Source: Deefgea chitinilytica
GTDB taxonomy: Bacteria; Pseudomonadota; Gammaproteobacteria; Burkholderiales; Chitinibacteraceae
DNA: 64,000 nucleotides
Direction: 5' to 3'
Assembly: GCF_016881405.1 (NCBI RefSeq)
Contig: NZ_WOFE01000007.1
Span: 80,293 to 144,292 of the forward strand
Shown here piece by piece: positions 26,601-33,919 of the stretch (the stretch's first letter is position 1; every line of letters begins with the position of its first letter). The notes under the pieces were generated by a model. That model saw nothing but the letters and a program-made list of their open reading frames with translations, was not told the origin of the DNA and ran no database searches. Made by a program: the position numbers and the translations under genes.

Positions 26601-29288
26601 GACGAGTTGGCCACGCAGATTGAATCACTAGAGGACAGCAATGCGCTTATTTCGGTACCGGCCGATGTATCGGCTGACGCTGATTTACCTTTGCTTGATT
26701 TGGTCTTATCAGAGGAAGTTACACTAGAAGCAGAAGCAGAAGCAGAAGCAGAAGCAGAAGCAGAAGCAGAAGCAGAAGCAGAAGCAGAAGCAGAAGCAGA
26801 AGCAGAAGCAGAAGCAGAAGCCGACATTACATTCGATGAATTGGTTCTCACTGAAGAAGTGGAGCTGCCTACGGATGCACAGGTAATAGCAACGAGCGAG
26901 TCTGAGTTGATCGCCGTACCCGAAGCATTTGTCGCCACGGATCTGATCGGTAACTTGGGGCTGAGCACTGCCGCCGAGATTGATGAATCATCCCCGCTAG
27001 CACAATTGGTTTCTAGCGATGATACGCTCAATGCTGCGCGTGCAGAGCTGGATGCCACGCTGATTGATGATATCGACGATCAGCTGTTGCCGATTTTCAT
27101 TGAGGAGAGCGAAGAGTTATTACCGCAACTGAGCCATGACTTGCGTTTATTGAGCGAAGGTTCAGACCACGGTGTAGTCTTGCAGCAAATCAAACGTACT
27201 CTGCACACGGTAAAAGGCAGCGCCCGGATGAGCGGTGCGATGCGTATGGGTGAAGCCGCGCATCGGATGGAGTCGCGGCTAGTTGAGGCGGTTGAAGTCA
27301 ATCCAGAGTTATTGGCTCGTTTGGAAGGCGATTACGATTTATTACTCGCTTTGTTTGCTGAACTCACCGAACCCGCTAAACCAGAGGAAGTCGCGGAGGT
27401 TAGTACAGGGGCGGTGCCTGTTGTCCCGAAATTGCTGGCCGCAGCAGAAACCGATAATAAAACGGTGATCCGCGTTAAATCAGAATTGGTTGATCAATTG
27501 GTCAATCAGGCCGGTGAAGTGGCGATTTCGCGTACGCGAATTGAAGCAGAAATGCTGATGTTCAAGAGCTCATTGCTTGATTTGACTGAGAACGTGGCGC
27601 GGTTACGCACGCAATTGCGCGAGCTGGAAATTCAAGCCGAAACGCAAATGCAGGCGCGGGAAAAAGAAGTGCAAGAAATGCACACCAGCTTTGATCCACT
27701 GGAGTTTGACCGCTTTAGCCGTTTGCAAGAGCTGACCCGCTTTATGGCCGAAAGTGTCAATGACGTGGGTACGGTGCAGCAAAGTTTGCTCAAAAATTTG
27801 GATGAATCGTCAGCTGCGCTGTTGGCGCAATCTCGAATGACCAAAGAATTGCAGCAAAGCTTGATGCGTGTGCGCATGGTGCCATTCTCTAGTGTTTCTG
27901 ATCGTCTATATCGCTTGACGCGTCAAGCGGGTAAAGAAGTTGGCAAGAAGGTCAACTTGGAGCTCAAAGGCGGCCGCGTTGAGATTGATCGTGGTGTGCT
28001 CGATAAAATGATTTCACCGTTTGAGCACATGCTGCGCAATGCGATTGACCACGGTTTAGAGCCTAGTGAAGACCGTGTTCGCCAAGGCAAGAGCGAGTTT
28101 GGTGAAATTCTGATTGAAGTTCGCCAAGAGGGTAATGAGCTGGTCTTGTTGCTTAAAGATGATGGTAAAGGCCTTGATCTACAGCGAATTCGCCAGAAAG
28201 GTTTGGATAAAGGCTTGATTAGCGCAGATCAGCTTGTTTCTGATAATGATCTATGCCATTTGATTTTTGAGCCGGGTTTCTCAACCGCGTCGACGGTCAC
28301 GCAATTGTCTGGTCGCGGCATTGGCATGGACGTGGTGAAGAACGAAGTCAGCAATTTGGGCGGTAAGATTGATGTATCGACCGTTGCTGGTCAAAGCACG
28401 ACTTTTGTGATTCATTTGCCGTTGACATTGGCGGTAGCGCAAGTGCTGCTGGTGAAGGCAGGCGAGCGTTTGATTGCGATTCCGTCGGTGATGATTGAGC
28501 AAGTGCAAGAGTTGAAATCCGATGCTCTGGCGCGGCTTTATGAAAATCGTGAACAAGAATGGCTGGGGCAGCGCTATCGCTTCGCTTACTTGCCGCGTTT
28601 ATTGGGCGATGTGGCAGCGATTCCGGAGCAAAAACGTTATTCAACGGTGATTTTATTGCGCTCAGGCGCAGAGCGAATTGCACTCCACGTTGACCTGTTG
28701 GTAAAAAACCAAGAGGTGGTGGTGAAGCCAATTGGTCCACAATTAGCGCGGATTCCGGGTGTGGTTGGGGCTACGGTGCTCGGTACCGGTGAGATCGTCA
28801 TGATCATGAATCCGTTGGCCTTGTTGGCACAATCAGCGCAAATTACCGCTCAGGTTCAATCTGTCGATACCTCGCATCAAGCACAACCGACGATGCCAGA
28901 ACAATTATCGACCGCACCGGTGGTGATGGTGGTCGATGATTCATTAACGGTACGCAAGATTACGGGACGTTTATTGGCGCGTGAGGGCTTCCAAGTCGTG
29001 ACCGCCAAAGACGGTGTTGACGCCTTGCAGCAATTGCACGATGTGAAACCTGCGGTGATGTTAGTCGATATCGAAATGCCACGGATGGATGGTTTTGAGT
29101 TAACGCGTAATGTACGCGTGGCCGACGATACTAAACATATCCCGATTATCATGATTACATCGCGGACGGCTGAGAAGCATAAAAAGTATGCGTTTGAGTT
29201 GGGCGTGAATGCGTATCTAGGTAAACCGTATCAGGAAGACGAGTTGCTCGGTTTGATTCGCCGCTTAGTTGCTGAATCGGCTGCATAA
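23607..29288 (+). CDS. chpA: hybrid chemosensory histidine kinase ChpA (PilL)
   Basis: CheA-type kinase of the pilus system, 1893 residues from ATG 23607 (GGAG 7 bases upstream; ATG 23595 is possible). Order of domains: N-terminal degenerate Hpt-like regions (about 1-560); phosphotransfer sites at H639 (FHTLKGSGRM), H794 (HTLGGI, lacking the usual Lys) and H1200 (LHTVKGSARM); an acidic linker holding an Ala-Glu repeat at about 1041-1071; a dimerisation helix near 1290; ATPase motifs MLRNAIDHG, DDGKG and GRGIGMD (about 1420-1580); a CheW domain; and a C-terminal receiver with phospho-acceptor D1821 (LVDIEMPRMDG). Pseudomonas ChpA is larger with eight Xpt domains, so this is a reduced version. 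It ends the operon before a strong terminator. Confidence 0.93.
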   Translation: MSMHTEFDKGSLLWVKAEIDSTLARASDALSQYTTNKDAAVLKHAKTHLHQAYGALDLVELTGLARFCEEVEQVLLVLENGEHDAVGLPLVLRAIQEIGQYLDRLTAGMPNIPLSLLPTFRELAQLRGGSSSGSELYFPQFLLNMPAGLPQKTTSVAEMAQVIKQQRMRYESGLLRWLKGQKEVAPVMAASLAELAKHQTSTLPRNFWWSAAALVDGLATNRAEVDLDPQQVLLRLNLQIRRLADGSSKVAERLFRDILYLLPQLDCDSALARRLASEFDLSDLFPNAQTVMSAEAMASEQVARSLRDELSQAKEAWSRVAAGNLEKTATVRQLIQQLATKSAPLNIDGLGSLWDGLLTAISQGQSSQDLALEIATGLLLADNALAIYPSHAEDFAQQVSALLRRLSDPSASNELPHLDEISREAQDRLLLSQLALEMRSNLLAIEEILDAFFRNAEERHALVEIEPMLRQVQGALMMLDRQTAVDLTHECLLRIAHHAGTEANPEQHELEELAEALSALGFYVNDLAQERDDEAALLPLLQRLTGHVDDVAVVDEFVALEAEPELATPATEPVKEVAAEPVVESRAMPISEAAIDAELLEVYLEEAVEVLATIESQQVLLHSNPQDREAFTTMRRSFHTLKGSGRMVGLYQLGEVAWSIEQLLNKWLQLDKPASERLLALLDFTHLAFVGWVDQLQKSGQVEVEASAIETEALALRNEVEVADDEEEIAVAAATSEVEMTVSDDVHIGEVTVSATLFTIFCEEARKYLSALSHGVEVLAESGEVDANFILAAHTLGGITSTAGFRPQGELAYATEHALQQLSQVGREQVPLFAEAVSTLHAMMASIFAEQIPAVAPELIARLEALQAESAEMVLEEEPSLELDSAESSAPINIEHNPAFVVDLVEDTQQVQAEETAELLALDLPELDLELGGDSALTLDDAFELEEATEPLASFALPEVEADEPIEVALDAAESELAALDLSLAQEDAQAAGEQPQVDELATQIESLEDSNALISVPADVSADADLPLLDLVLSEEVTLEAEAEAEAEAEAEAEAEAEAEAEAEAEAEAEADITFDELVLTEEVELPTDAQVIATSESELIAVPEAFVATDLIGNLGLSTAAEIDESSPLAQLVSSDDTLNAARAELDATLIDDIDDQLLPIFIEESEELLPQLSHDLRLLSEGSDHGVVLQQIKRTLHTVKGSARMSGAMRMGEAAHRMESRLVEAVEVNPELLARLEGDYDLLLALFAELTEPAKPEEVAEVSTGAVPVVPKLLAAAETDNKTVIRVKSELVDQLVNQAGEVAISRTRIEAEMLMFKSSLLDLTENVARLRTQLRELEIQAETQMQAREKEVQEMHTSFDPLEFDRFSRLQELTRFMAESVNDVGTVQQSLLKNLDESSAALLAQSRMTKELQQSLMRVRMVPFSSVSDRLYRLTRQAGKEVGKKVNLELKGGRVEIDRGVLDKMISPFEHMLRNAIDHGLEPSEDRVRQGKSEFGEILIEVRQEGNELVLLLKDDGKGLDLQRIRQKGLDKGLISADQLVSDNDLCHLIFEPGFSTASTVTQLSGRGIGMDVVKNEVSNLGGKIDVSTVAGQSTTFVIHLPLTLAVAQVLLVKAGERLIAIPSVMIEQVQELKSDALARLYENREQEWLGQRYRFAYLPRLLGDVAAIPEQKRYSTVILLRSGAERIALHVDLLVKNQEVVVKPIGPQLARIPGVVGATVLGTGEIVMIMNPLALLAQSAQITAQVQSVDTSHQAQPTMPEQLSTAPVVMVVDDSLTVRKITGRLLAREGFQVVTAKDGVDALQQLHDVKPAVMLVDIEMPRMDGFELTRNVRVADDTKHIPIIMITSRTAEKHKKYAFELGVNAYLGKPYQEDELLGLIRRLVAESAA
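26727..26819 (+). repeat. (GAAGCA)n tandem repeat within chpA
   Basis: A perfect hexanucleotide tandem repeat of 15.5 units (93 bases) in frame with chpA, encoding alternating Glu-Ala in the linker between Hpt domains. Every codon is identical (GAA/GCA), in contrast with mixed codons around it, showing recent expansion by slippage. Changes in copy number keep the frame and would only alter linker length. Confidence 0.97.
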
Positions 29289-29322
29289 GTTCTTTTGATT
29301 GAAATAGATCGATTCGGTTAAT

Positions 29323-29357
29323 AAAAAAACCGCTCATTAATATGGAGCGGTTTTTTT
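29323..29357. terminator. bidirectional intrinsic terminator
   Basis: AAAAAAACCGCTC pairs with GAGCGGTTTTTTT (29323-29335 with 29345-29357). It ends the pil/chp operon from the left and the cobalamin unit from the right. Confidence 0.9.
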
Positions 29358-29414
29358 ATTGTTTTGGTATTGTCATCTAGCTTTTTAAAAGTAAGGGCTA
29401 CAATGAAATACCTG

Positions 29415-29681
29415 CTAATCGTAATCGGGTAGGCCGTAGGCGGTGAGAATAAAATCGTGCTGCGTTGCGTCCATAATGTCGGCCACAAAGGGCTGCAATA
29501 GGGCGATGCGATCAAGATCGAGCATATACGATAATTTCATTTCTGGATCGGGCTTGTCTTGTTCGGCAGCGAAAAGGCTGTACAAAAATTCAACCGACAC
29601 CGTTTCGCTCAGCGGTAGGTGGCCGATAAAGCCGCCTTCCATGTCTTTTTCCCAAACTTCAATGGCGCGAACGATTTTCAT
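29415..29681 (-). CDS. small hypothetical protein, 88 aa
   Basis: An unrecognised soluble acidic protein of 88 residues (MKIVRAIEVWEKDMEGGFIG at the start, HDFILTAYGLPDYD at the end). AAGGAA precedes the ATG. It lies 38 bases downstream of cobS on the same strand, so it may be the last gene of the cobTCS unit, although nothing in it suggests cobalamin work. Antisense open frames over the same bases lack ribosome sites and are rejected. Confidence 0.65.
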   Translation of the reverse strand: MKIVRAIEVWEKDMEGGFIGHLPLSETVSVEFLYSLFAAEQDKPDPEMKLSYMLDLDRIALLQPFVADIMDATQHDFILTAYGLPDYD

Positions 29682-29719
29682 GTGATTTCCTTATGTCTGG
29701 CGGTCAGCATCAGCGCCGA

Positions 29720-30475
29720 CTACGAATGAATTGCGGCGATTATACCTGTGCCGACCACAGCAATGAGTAGCAATCCGCTTTCGCTGATTTCAATACCCGC
29801 GCCAAGGCAGTCTCCCGTCACACCTCCAATTTTTGCTTTGAGCCACTGTCGATAGGCGACTAAGACCAAAGGCGCAATCAAGAGCACTGGGCTTAAGTAG
29901 GCAGATGCAGTGAGCAAGGTGCTCCACCAGCAGAGCGCCGCATTACGGCTGTTTTTCCACGCAAATTGTTCAGCCATACCCGGCGCTAAAGCGGGCAAGG
30001 TTTGCCAAATAAATACGCCGCTGCGCGCCCATGCTGGAATCAATAGTAAAGCTGCCCATTGTTGCTGCTTGACGATTAGCATCAATAGCACGAGTTTGAT
30101 AAGACACTGAATAATTAGCGATAACACGCCAAAGCTGCCTAAATGCGGATCTTTCAGCACCGCCAAAAATCGTGCAGGATCACGGTGCGCCGCGCCGAGT
30201 CCATCGCTCATGTCGGCTAAACCGTCTAAGTGCAAACCGCCGGTAATCCATGTCCAAAATGCAAGGCCTAAGATGGCAGCAAGCCACGGATCGAGTAGCG
30301 CACAGGCGTAGACGATACCTAATAAAAGCGCGCTAATTACTAGCCCCACCGCAGGAAACCAGCCTACTGATTTAGCTAATAATGAAGGCTCAAAATCATG
30401 AATTTGTGGGGTGGGGATTCGCGTCAAAAATTGTATCGCTAGAATCGGCTCACGCCAGTCAAAAAAGCGTTTCAT
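29720..30475 (-). CDS. cobS: adenosylcobinamide-GDP ribazoletransferase (cobalamin synthase)
   Basis: Integral membrane enzyme that joins adenosylcobinamide-GDP to alpha-ribazole in the last steps of cobalamin assembly. It is 251 residues with about six hydrophobic segments and the family motif LHLDGLADMSDGLGA (about residues 81-95). The start overlaps the cobC stop by 4 bases. With cobT and cobC it makes the nucleotide-loop assembly set; corrin ring genes are not in the window. Confidence 0.94.
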   Translation of the reverse strand: MKRFFDWREPILAIQFLTRIPTPQIHDFEPSLLAKSVGWFPAVGLVISALLLGIVYACALLDPWLAAILGLAFWTWITGGLHLDGLADMSDGLGAAHRDPARFLAVLKDPHLGSFGVLSLIIQCLIKLVLLMLIVKQQQWAALLLIPAWARSGVFIWQTLPALAPGMAEQFAWKNSRNAALCWWSTLLTASAYLSPVLLIAPLVLVAYRQWLKAKIGGVTGDCLGAGIEISESGLLLIAVVGTGIIAAIHS

Positions 30476-31083
30476 GGCGTGTCGGGCAGCGTATTGCTGA
30501 TGTCGAGCAACATCGGCGGCCAGTGTTCATCCCACCACAATGTGACACAGCCCGCTGGCGCGAGCCAAAACTGGTTGTGCCGCGTTGCTGGCAAACCCAG
30601 TGCTGCAAGTAAAATTGCTTTGATCGTGCCTTGATGGGCAATCAAAACGCGGTGCTCTGCTTCGCCACTGGCAAACCATGCATTGAGTGCGGTATGGATA
30701 CGATTAGAAAACGCAGCCCAGCTTTCACCGTCAGGCAAAGTATGTTGAGCTGGATCTTGTTGCCATAAATCCCAAGCAGTATGTTCCGCTAAACCCCATT
30801 CGGACTTGGCTTTGCCATCGATACTGCCGAAATTCATTTCATTGAACCCGCGCTCTAAATGCACCGCTAGCCCTAATGACATCGCTGCATCCAGTGCAAA
30901 ATCGGCACACCGCGCTAAGGTTGAACTAGCAATGGCATCGATGGGCTGCGCGGATAATGCTGCCCAGCGTAGATCGAGTTGTTCTCGACCTAAAGATGAC
31001 AGTGGCGGATTACTTTGGCCAAAAATCGCTTCGTTTGCACCTTCTGCCACGCCATGGCGGATTAATGTGAGTCGAAATGCCAT
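30472..31083 (-). CDS. cobC: alpha-ribazole phosphatase (histidine phosphatase family)
   Basis: Histidine phosphatase of 203 residues with the catalytic RHG motif (LTLIRHGVAEG), the second arginine region (PLSSLGREQLD) and the late His (IAHQGTIKAIL). By position between cobT and cobS (overlapping them by 1 and 4 bases) it should dephosphorylate alpha-ribazole-5-phosphate or adenosylcobalamin-5-phosphate. The fold alone would not give the substrate; context does. Confidence 0.87.
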   Translation of the reverse strand: MAFRLTLIRHGVAEGANEAIFGQSNPPLSSLGREQLDLRWAALSAQPIDAIASSTLARCADFALDAAMSLGLAVHLERGFNEMNFGSIDGKAKSEWGLAEHTAWDLWQQDPAQHTLPDGESWAAFSNRIHTALNAWFASGEAEHRVLIAHQGTIKAILLAALGLPATRHNQFWLAPAGCVTLWWDEHWPPMLLDISNTLPDTP

Positions 31084-32129
31084 TACATCGCACCCGCTGC
31101 AACGCCGGCTTCAGTAAAGGTTGCCATTTCACGGTGTAAAGTGAGCGCCGATTGAATGATGGGCAACGCCAGCGCCGCGCCACTGGCTTCGCCAAGGCGT
31201 AGGCCTAAATCCAATACCGGAGTCAAATCGAGCGCTGCCAAGGCGCGACGATGACCTTGTTCTTGTGAAGCGTGACTAGCGAGCAGCCAGTCGCCCACCG
31301 CAGGATTGGCGCGCACGGCAACCAAGGCGGCGGCGGTAGTAATAAAGCCATCGAGTAGCACCGGAATTCCGGCTTCAGCCGCTGCAGTATAAAACCCTGC
31401 CAGCGCTGCGATTTCCAGCCCGCCTACTTCGCGCAGCCAATCGTGCGCGCTGACTGCGCCAGCCGCTCTGGCGCGCTGTAATGCGTCTTTGACGACTTGG
31501 ATTTTATGCGCGTGTGCAGTGGCTTGAATGCCGGTGCCGAGCCCCACGATGTCTTCAGGCGCGGCATCAGTGAGAGCGCAAATTAACGCTGCCGCTGATG
31601 TGGTATTGGCGATGCCCATTTCGCCGCCGATGAGCAGATTTTTGCCCAGCTCGGCACCATGCATGGCGCTACCAACGCCAATTTGCCAAGCTTTATGCAT
31701 TTGGGCTTCGCTCATCGCCGCGGTAACGCGCAGGTTTGCGGTTCCCGCGCAAACTGGGCTGCGAAATAGCTTGCCGTGTACGCTGTTGCTAGGGGTCGGA
31801 TAATCACTTTTGACGCCAACATCGACAATGCTCAATGAAATCTGATTTTCCCGCGCCAGTACGCTAATCGCCGCGCCGCCGTGCATAAAGTTAGTCACCA
31901 TTTGTGCGGTCACTTCGGCAGGAAAAGCCGATACGCCTTCTGCGGCGACCCCATGGTCAGCGGCAAAGACGCAAATCGCTGCTTGCAGTCGCTTTGGGAT
32001 GGCGTTGCCGCTTCGTCCTGCAAACCAAATGGCAATATCTTCAAGTCGCCCCAAGCTGCCCATCGGTTTGGTCAGTTGGCTTTGGCGCTCTTGCGCTGCG
32101 TGTAGAGCTTGAGGGTTGATGGCTTTCAT
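31083..32129 (-). CDS. cobT: nicotinate-nucleotide-dimethylbenzimidazole phosphoribosyltransferase
   Basis: Activates the lower ligand of cobalamin by moving phosphoribose from nicotinate mononucleotide to dimethylbenzimidazole. The protein is 348 residues, normal length. The N-terminus has QLTKPMGSLGRLEDIA, glycine-rich motifs MGIANTTSAAALI and GLGTGI follow, and the C-terminal region LGLRLGEASGAALALP carries the catalytic Glu. It is the first gene of cobTCS. The 106 bases upstream show no cobalamin riboswitch that I can recognise. Confidence 0.95.
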   Translation of the reverse strand: MKAINPQALHAAQERQSQLTKPMGSLGRLEDIAIWFAGRSGNAIPKRLQAAICVFAADHGVAAEGVSAFPAEVTAQMVTNFMHGGAAISVLARENQISLSIVDVGVKSDYPTPSNSVHGKLFRSPVCAGTANLRVTAAMSEAQMHKAWQIGVGSAMHGAELGKNLLIGGEMGIANTTSAAALICALTDAAPEDIVGLGTGIQATAHAHKIQVVKDALQRARAAGAVSAHDWLREVGGLEIAALAGFYTAAAEAGIPVLLDGFITTAAALVAVRANPAVGDWLLASHASQEQGHRRALAALDLTPVLDLGLRLGEASGAALALPIIQSALTLHREMATFTEAGVAAGAM

Positions 32130-32235
32130 GATGAGCTTCCCGTTCAGAATCGCTCGACTCTAACGGCTGATTGCGGCGGGAGCAAGTGCAGTGATAAGAA
32201 ATTAAGGCAAATCAGCTGAGTGAAACTGTAAAAGG

Positions 32236-32847
32236 CTAGATGCTCATCGGCAGTGAGGCAGGGGAGGCTTCAATCCGGTCAATGCCCAGCTGTTTGGCTG
32301 CTTGGAGCGCGGTATCTGCGGCAACTAGGATGTCTTCTAGTGTTTCGGTTTCGGTGCTGAGCGCCGCTAAACCAATCGTAATTGAGACATAAAATTCTTC
32401 TTGGTTTTCTAGTTGTACGGGCTGCTTTTTGACCAGTTTGCGTAAACGCTCGGCGACTACCATGGCGCCTTTATAATCGGTATCGGGTAAGACCAGCGCG
32501 ACTTCTTCGCCGGAATAGCGGCCAACCAAGTCAAAATCGCGTACCGAGCCCAGCGCGCATTCAGCTAACCGCTTGAGTGCCAAGTCGCCAGCATGTAGAC
32601 CGTACTTGGCGTTGATGTCCGCACAATGATCCATATCGGCAATTAGAACCGCCATTTTGTGTAGGCTGCGCTGCGCGCGATTGACTTCACGCTCGGATAG
32701 CGCGAACAAGTGTGGGCGTTGGTACAAACCGGTCAGCGGATCGCGCAATTGTTCTTCGGCTAATTCATGGCGCAATTGCCTGACTCTGATGGTTTGTAGA
32801 ATCAAGCCTATGGCTAAGCCAATGCATAAAAAAATAAGCAGCGACAT
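32236..32847 (-). CDS. membrane-anchored GGDEF-domain protein (diguanylate cyclase, variant motif)
   Basis: A 203-residue protein with one N-terminal membrane helix (about 2-19), a short linker and a GGDEF domain (about 33-195). The active-site loop reads SGEEV instead of GG[DE]EF (GRYSGEEVALV), while the product-inhibition site RxxD is kept (RDFD, five residues before the loop). The metal Asp region (LIADMDHCADIN) is intact. Some SG/AG variants are active, so it may still make c-di-GMP, which LapD in this window would bind. It lies behind cobT with a 106-base gap and is divergent from waaC. Confidence 0.85.
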   Translation of the reverse strand: MSLLIFLCIGLAIGLILQTIRVRQLRHELAEEQLRDPLTGLYQRPHLFALSEREVNRAQRSLHKMAVLIADMDHCADINAKYGLHAGDLALKRLAECALGSVRDFDLVGRYSGEEVALVLPDTDYKGAMVVAERLRKLVKKQPVQLENQEEFYVSITIGLAALSTETETLEDILVAADTALQAAKQLGIDRIEASPASLPMSI

Positions 32848-32959
32848 TGATGATAAGCCTCGGTTCTATTTGGTGTTTTTTTGATATTAGACTCTTTTAT
32901 GCTAAGGGCTAGTGCTGCTTTGTTATGAAAGGTTATTTTGTCCCTGATAGAATAGGCAA

Positions 32960-33919
32960 ATGCAAAAAATACTTATTGTTCGCCTGTCATCGATGGGCGA
33001 TGTAATTCATCAAATGCCAGCGATTACTGACTTGGCGCGCGCTTTTCCAGATGCCGTGATTGATTGGGTGGTCGAAGAGGGGTTTGCCGAGTTGCCGCGG
33101 CTGCATCCTGCGATTCGGCGCGTCATTCCGGTGGCGTTGCGCCGTTGGCGGAAAGCGCCGTTGGCGGCGGCGACGCGTGAAGAATGGGCCAAGTTCAAAA
33201 TTGAGTTGCGCGCTTGCCGTTACGATTTGATTTTGGATGCACAAGGTTTGCTCAAAAGTGCCGCCGTGGCACGGATGACCTGCGGCCCTGTGGCTGGGTT
33301 TGATCGACATTCGTGTCGTGAACCATTGGCGAGCTTTGCTTATCACCGCAGCTATCCGATTGCCAAAAGCCTGCATGCGATTGAACGCAATCGCCGTTTG
33401 ACGGCTGCAGCCAATGGTTATTCGCTGCTGGGTGCGATGGACTATGGTTTGAAAGTACCCTTGCAAGAATTACCTTGGCTGGGCGATGCGCCGTATGTGG
33501 TGATGTTGACGGCAACTAGCCGTGCCGATAAAGAATGGCCTGAGTCGCACTGGATTGAGTTGGCGCAGCGTTGTATCGCAGATGGGATGCGCCCTGTGTT
33601 TCCGTGGGGCAGCGAGGCCGAATTGCAGCGCGCCCAGCGCTTGGCCGCTGCACTGCCGTCGGCGATTGTGGCTCCAAAATTGAGCCTCACCGATGCGGCG
33701 ATGCTGCTGGCAGGCAGTCGAATTGTCGTTGGCGTTGATACGGGTTTGGCGCATCTGGCGGCTGCAGTGGCGGTACCGGTGGTGGCGATTTTCTGCGCGT
33801 CCGAGCCGGAGCTCACTGGCGTGCGTGCTGCGACGTTCGCTTTGAACTTGGGCGGCAATGGCACACCACCAAGCGTAGAGCAAGTCTGGGATGCGGTACA
33901 GTCTGGGCGTTTGCCGTGA
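32960..33919 (+). CDS. waaC: lipopolysaccharide heptosyltransferase I
   Basis: Glycosyltransferase family 9 enzyme that adds the first heptose to Kdo2-lipid A at the inner face of the inner membrane. It is 319 residues, the family size. The N-terminus ILIVRLSSMGDVIHQMPAIT is diagnostic, and the C-terminal donor-binding part has GVDTGLAHLAAAVAVPVVAI. The stop overlaps the GTG start of waaA by 4 bases, so the two inner-core enzymes are co-translated. Confidence 0.95.
   Translation: MQKILIVRLSSMGDVIHQMPAITDLARAFPDAVIDWVVEEGFAELPRLHPAIRRVIPVALRRWRKAPLAAATREEWAKFKIELRACRYDLILDAQGLLKSAAVARMTCGPVAGFDRHSCREPLASFAYHRSYPIAKSLHAIERNRRLTAAANGYSLLGAMDYGLKVPLQELPWLGDAPYVVMLTATSRADKEWPESHWIELAQRCIADGMRPVFPWGSEAELQRAQRLAAALPSAIVAPKLSLTDAAMLLAGSRIVVGVDTGLAHLAAAVAVPVVAIFCASEPELTGVRAATFALNLGGNGTPPSVEQVWDAVQSGRLP

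Noticed and set aside
26561..27058. 165 aa minus-strand open frame rich in Ser-Ala repeats
   Set aside because: It is the antisense reading of the Glu-Ala repeat in chpA; open only because the repeat lacks stops.
32130..32235. Cobalamin riboswitch upstream of cobT
   Set aside because: The gap is only 106 bases and I could not find the B12 box or the expected long structured leader.
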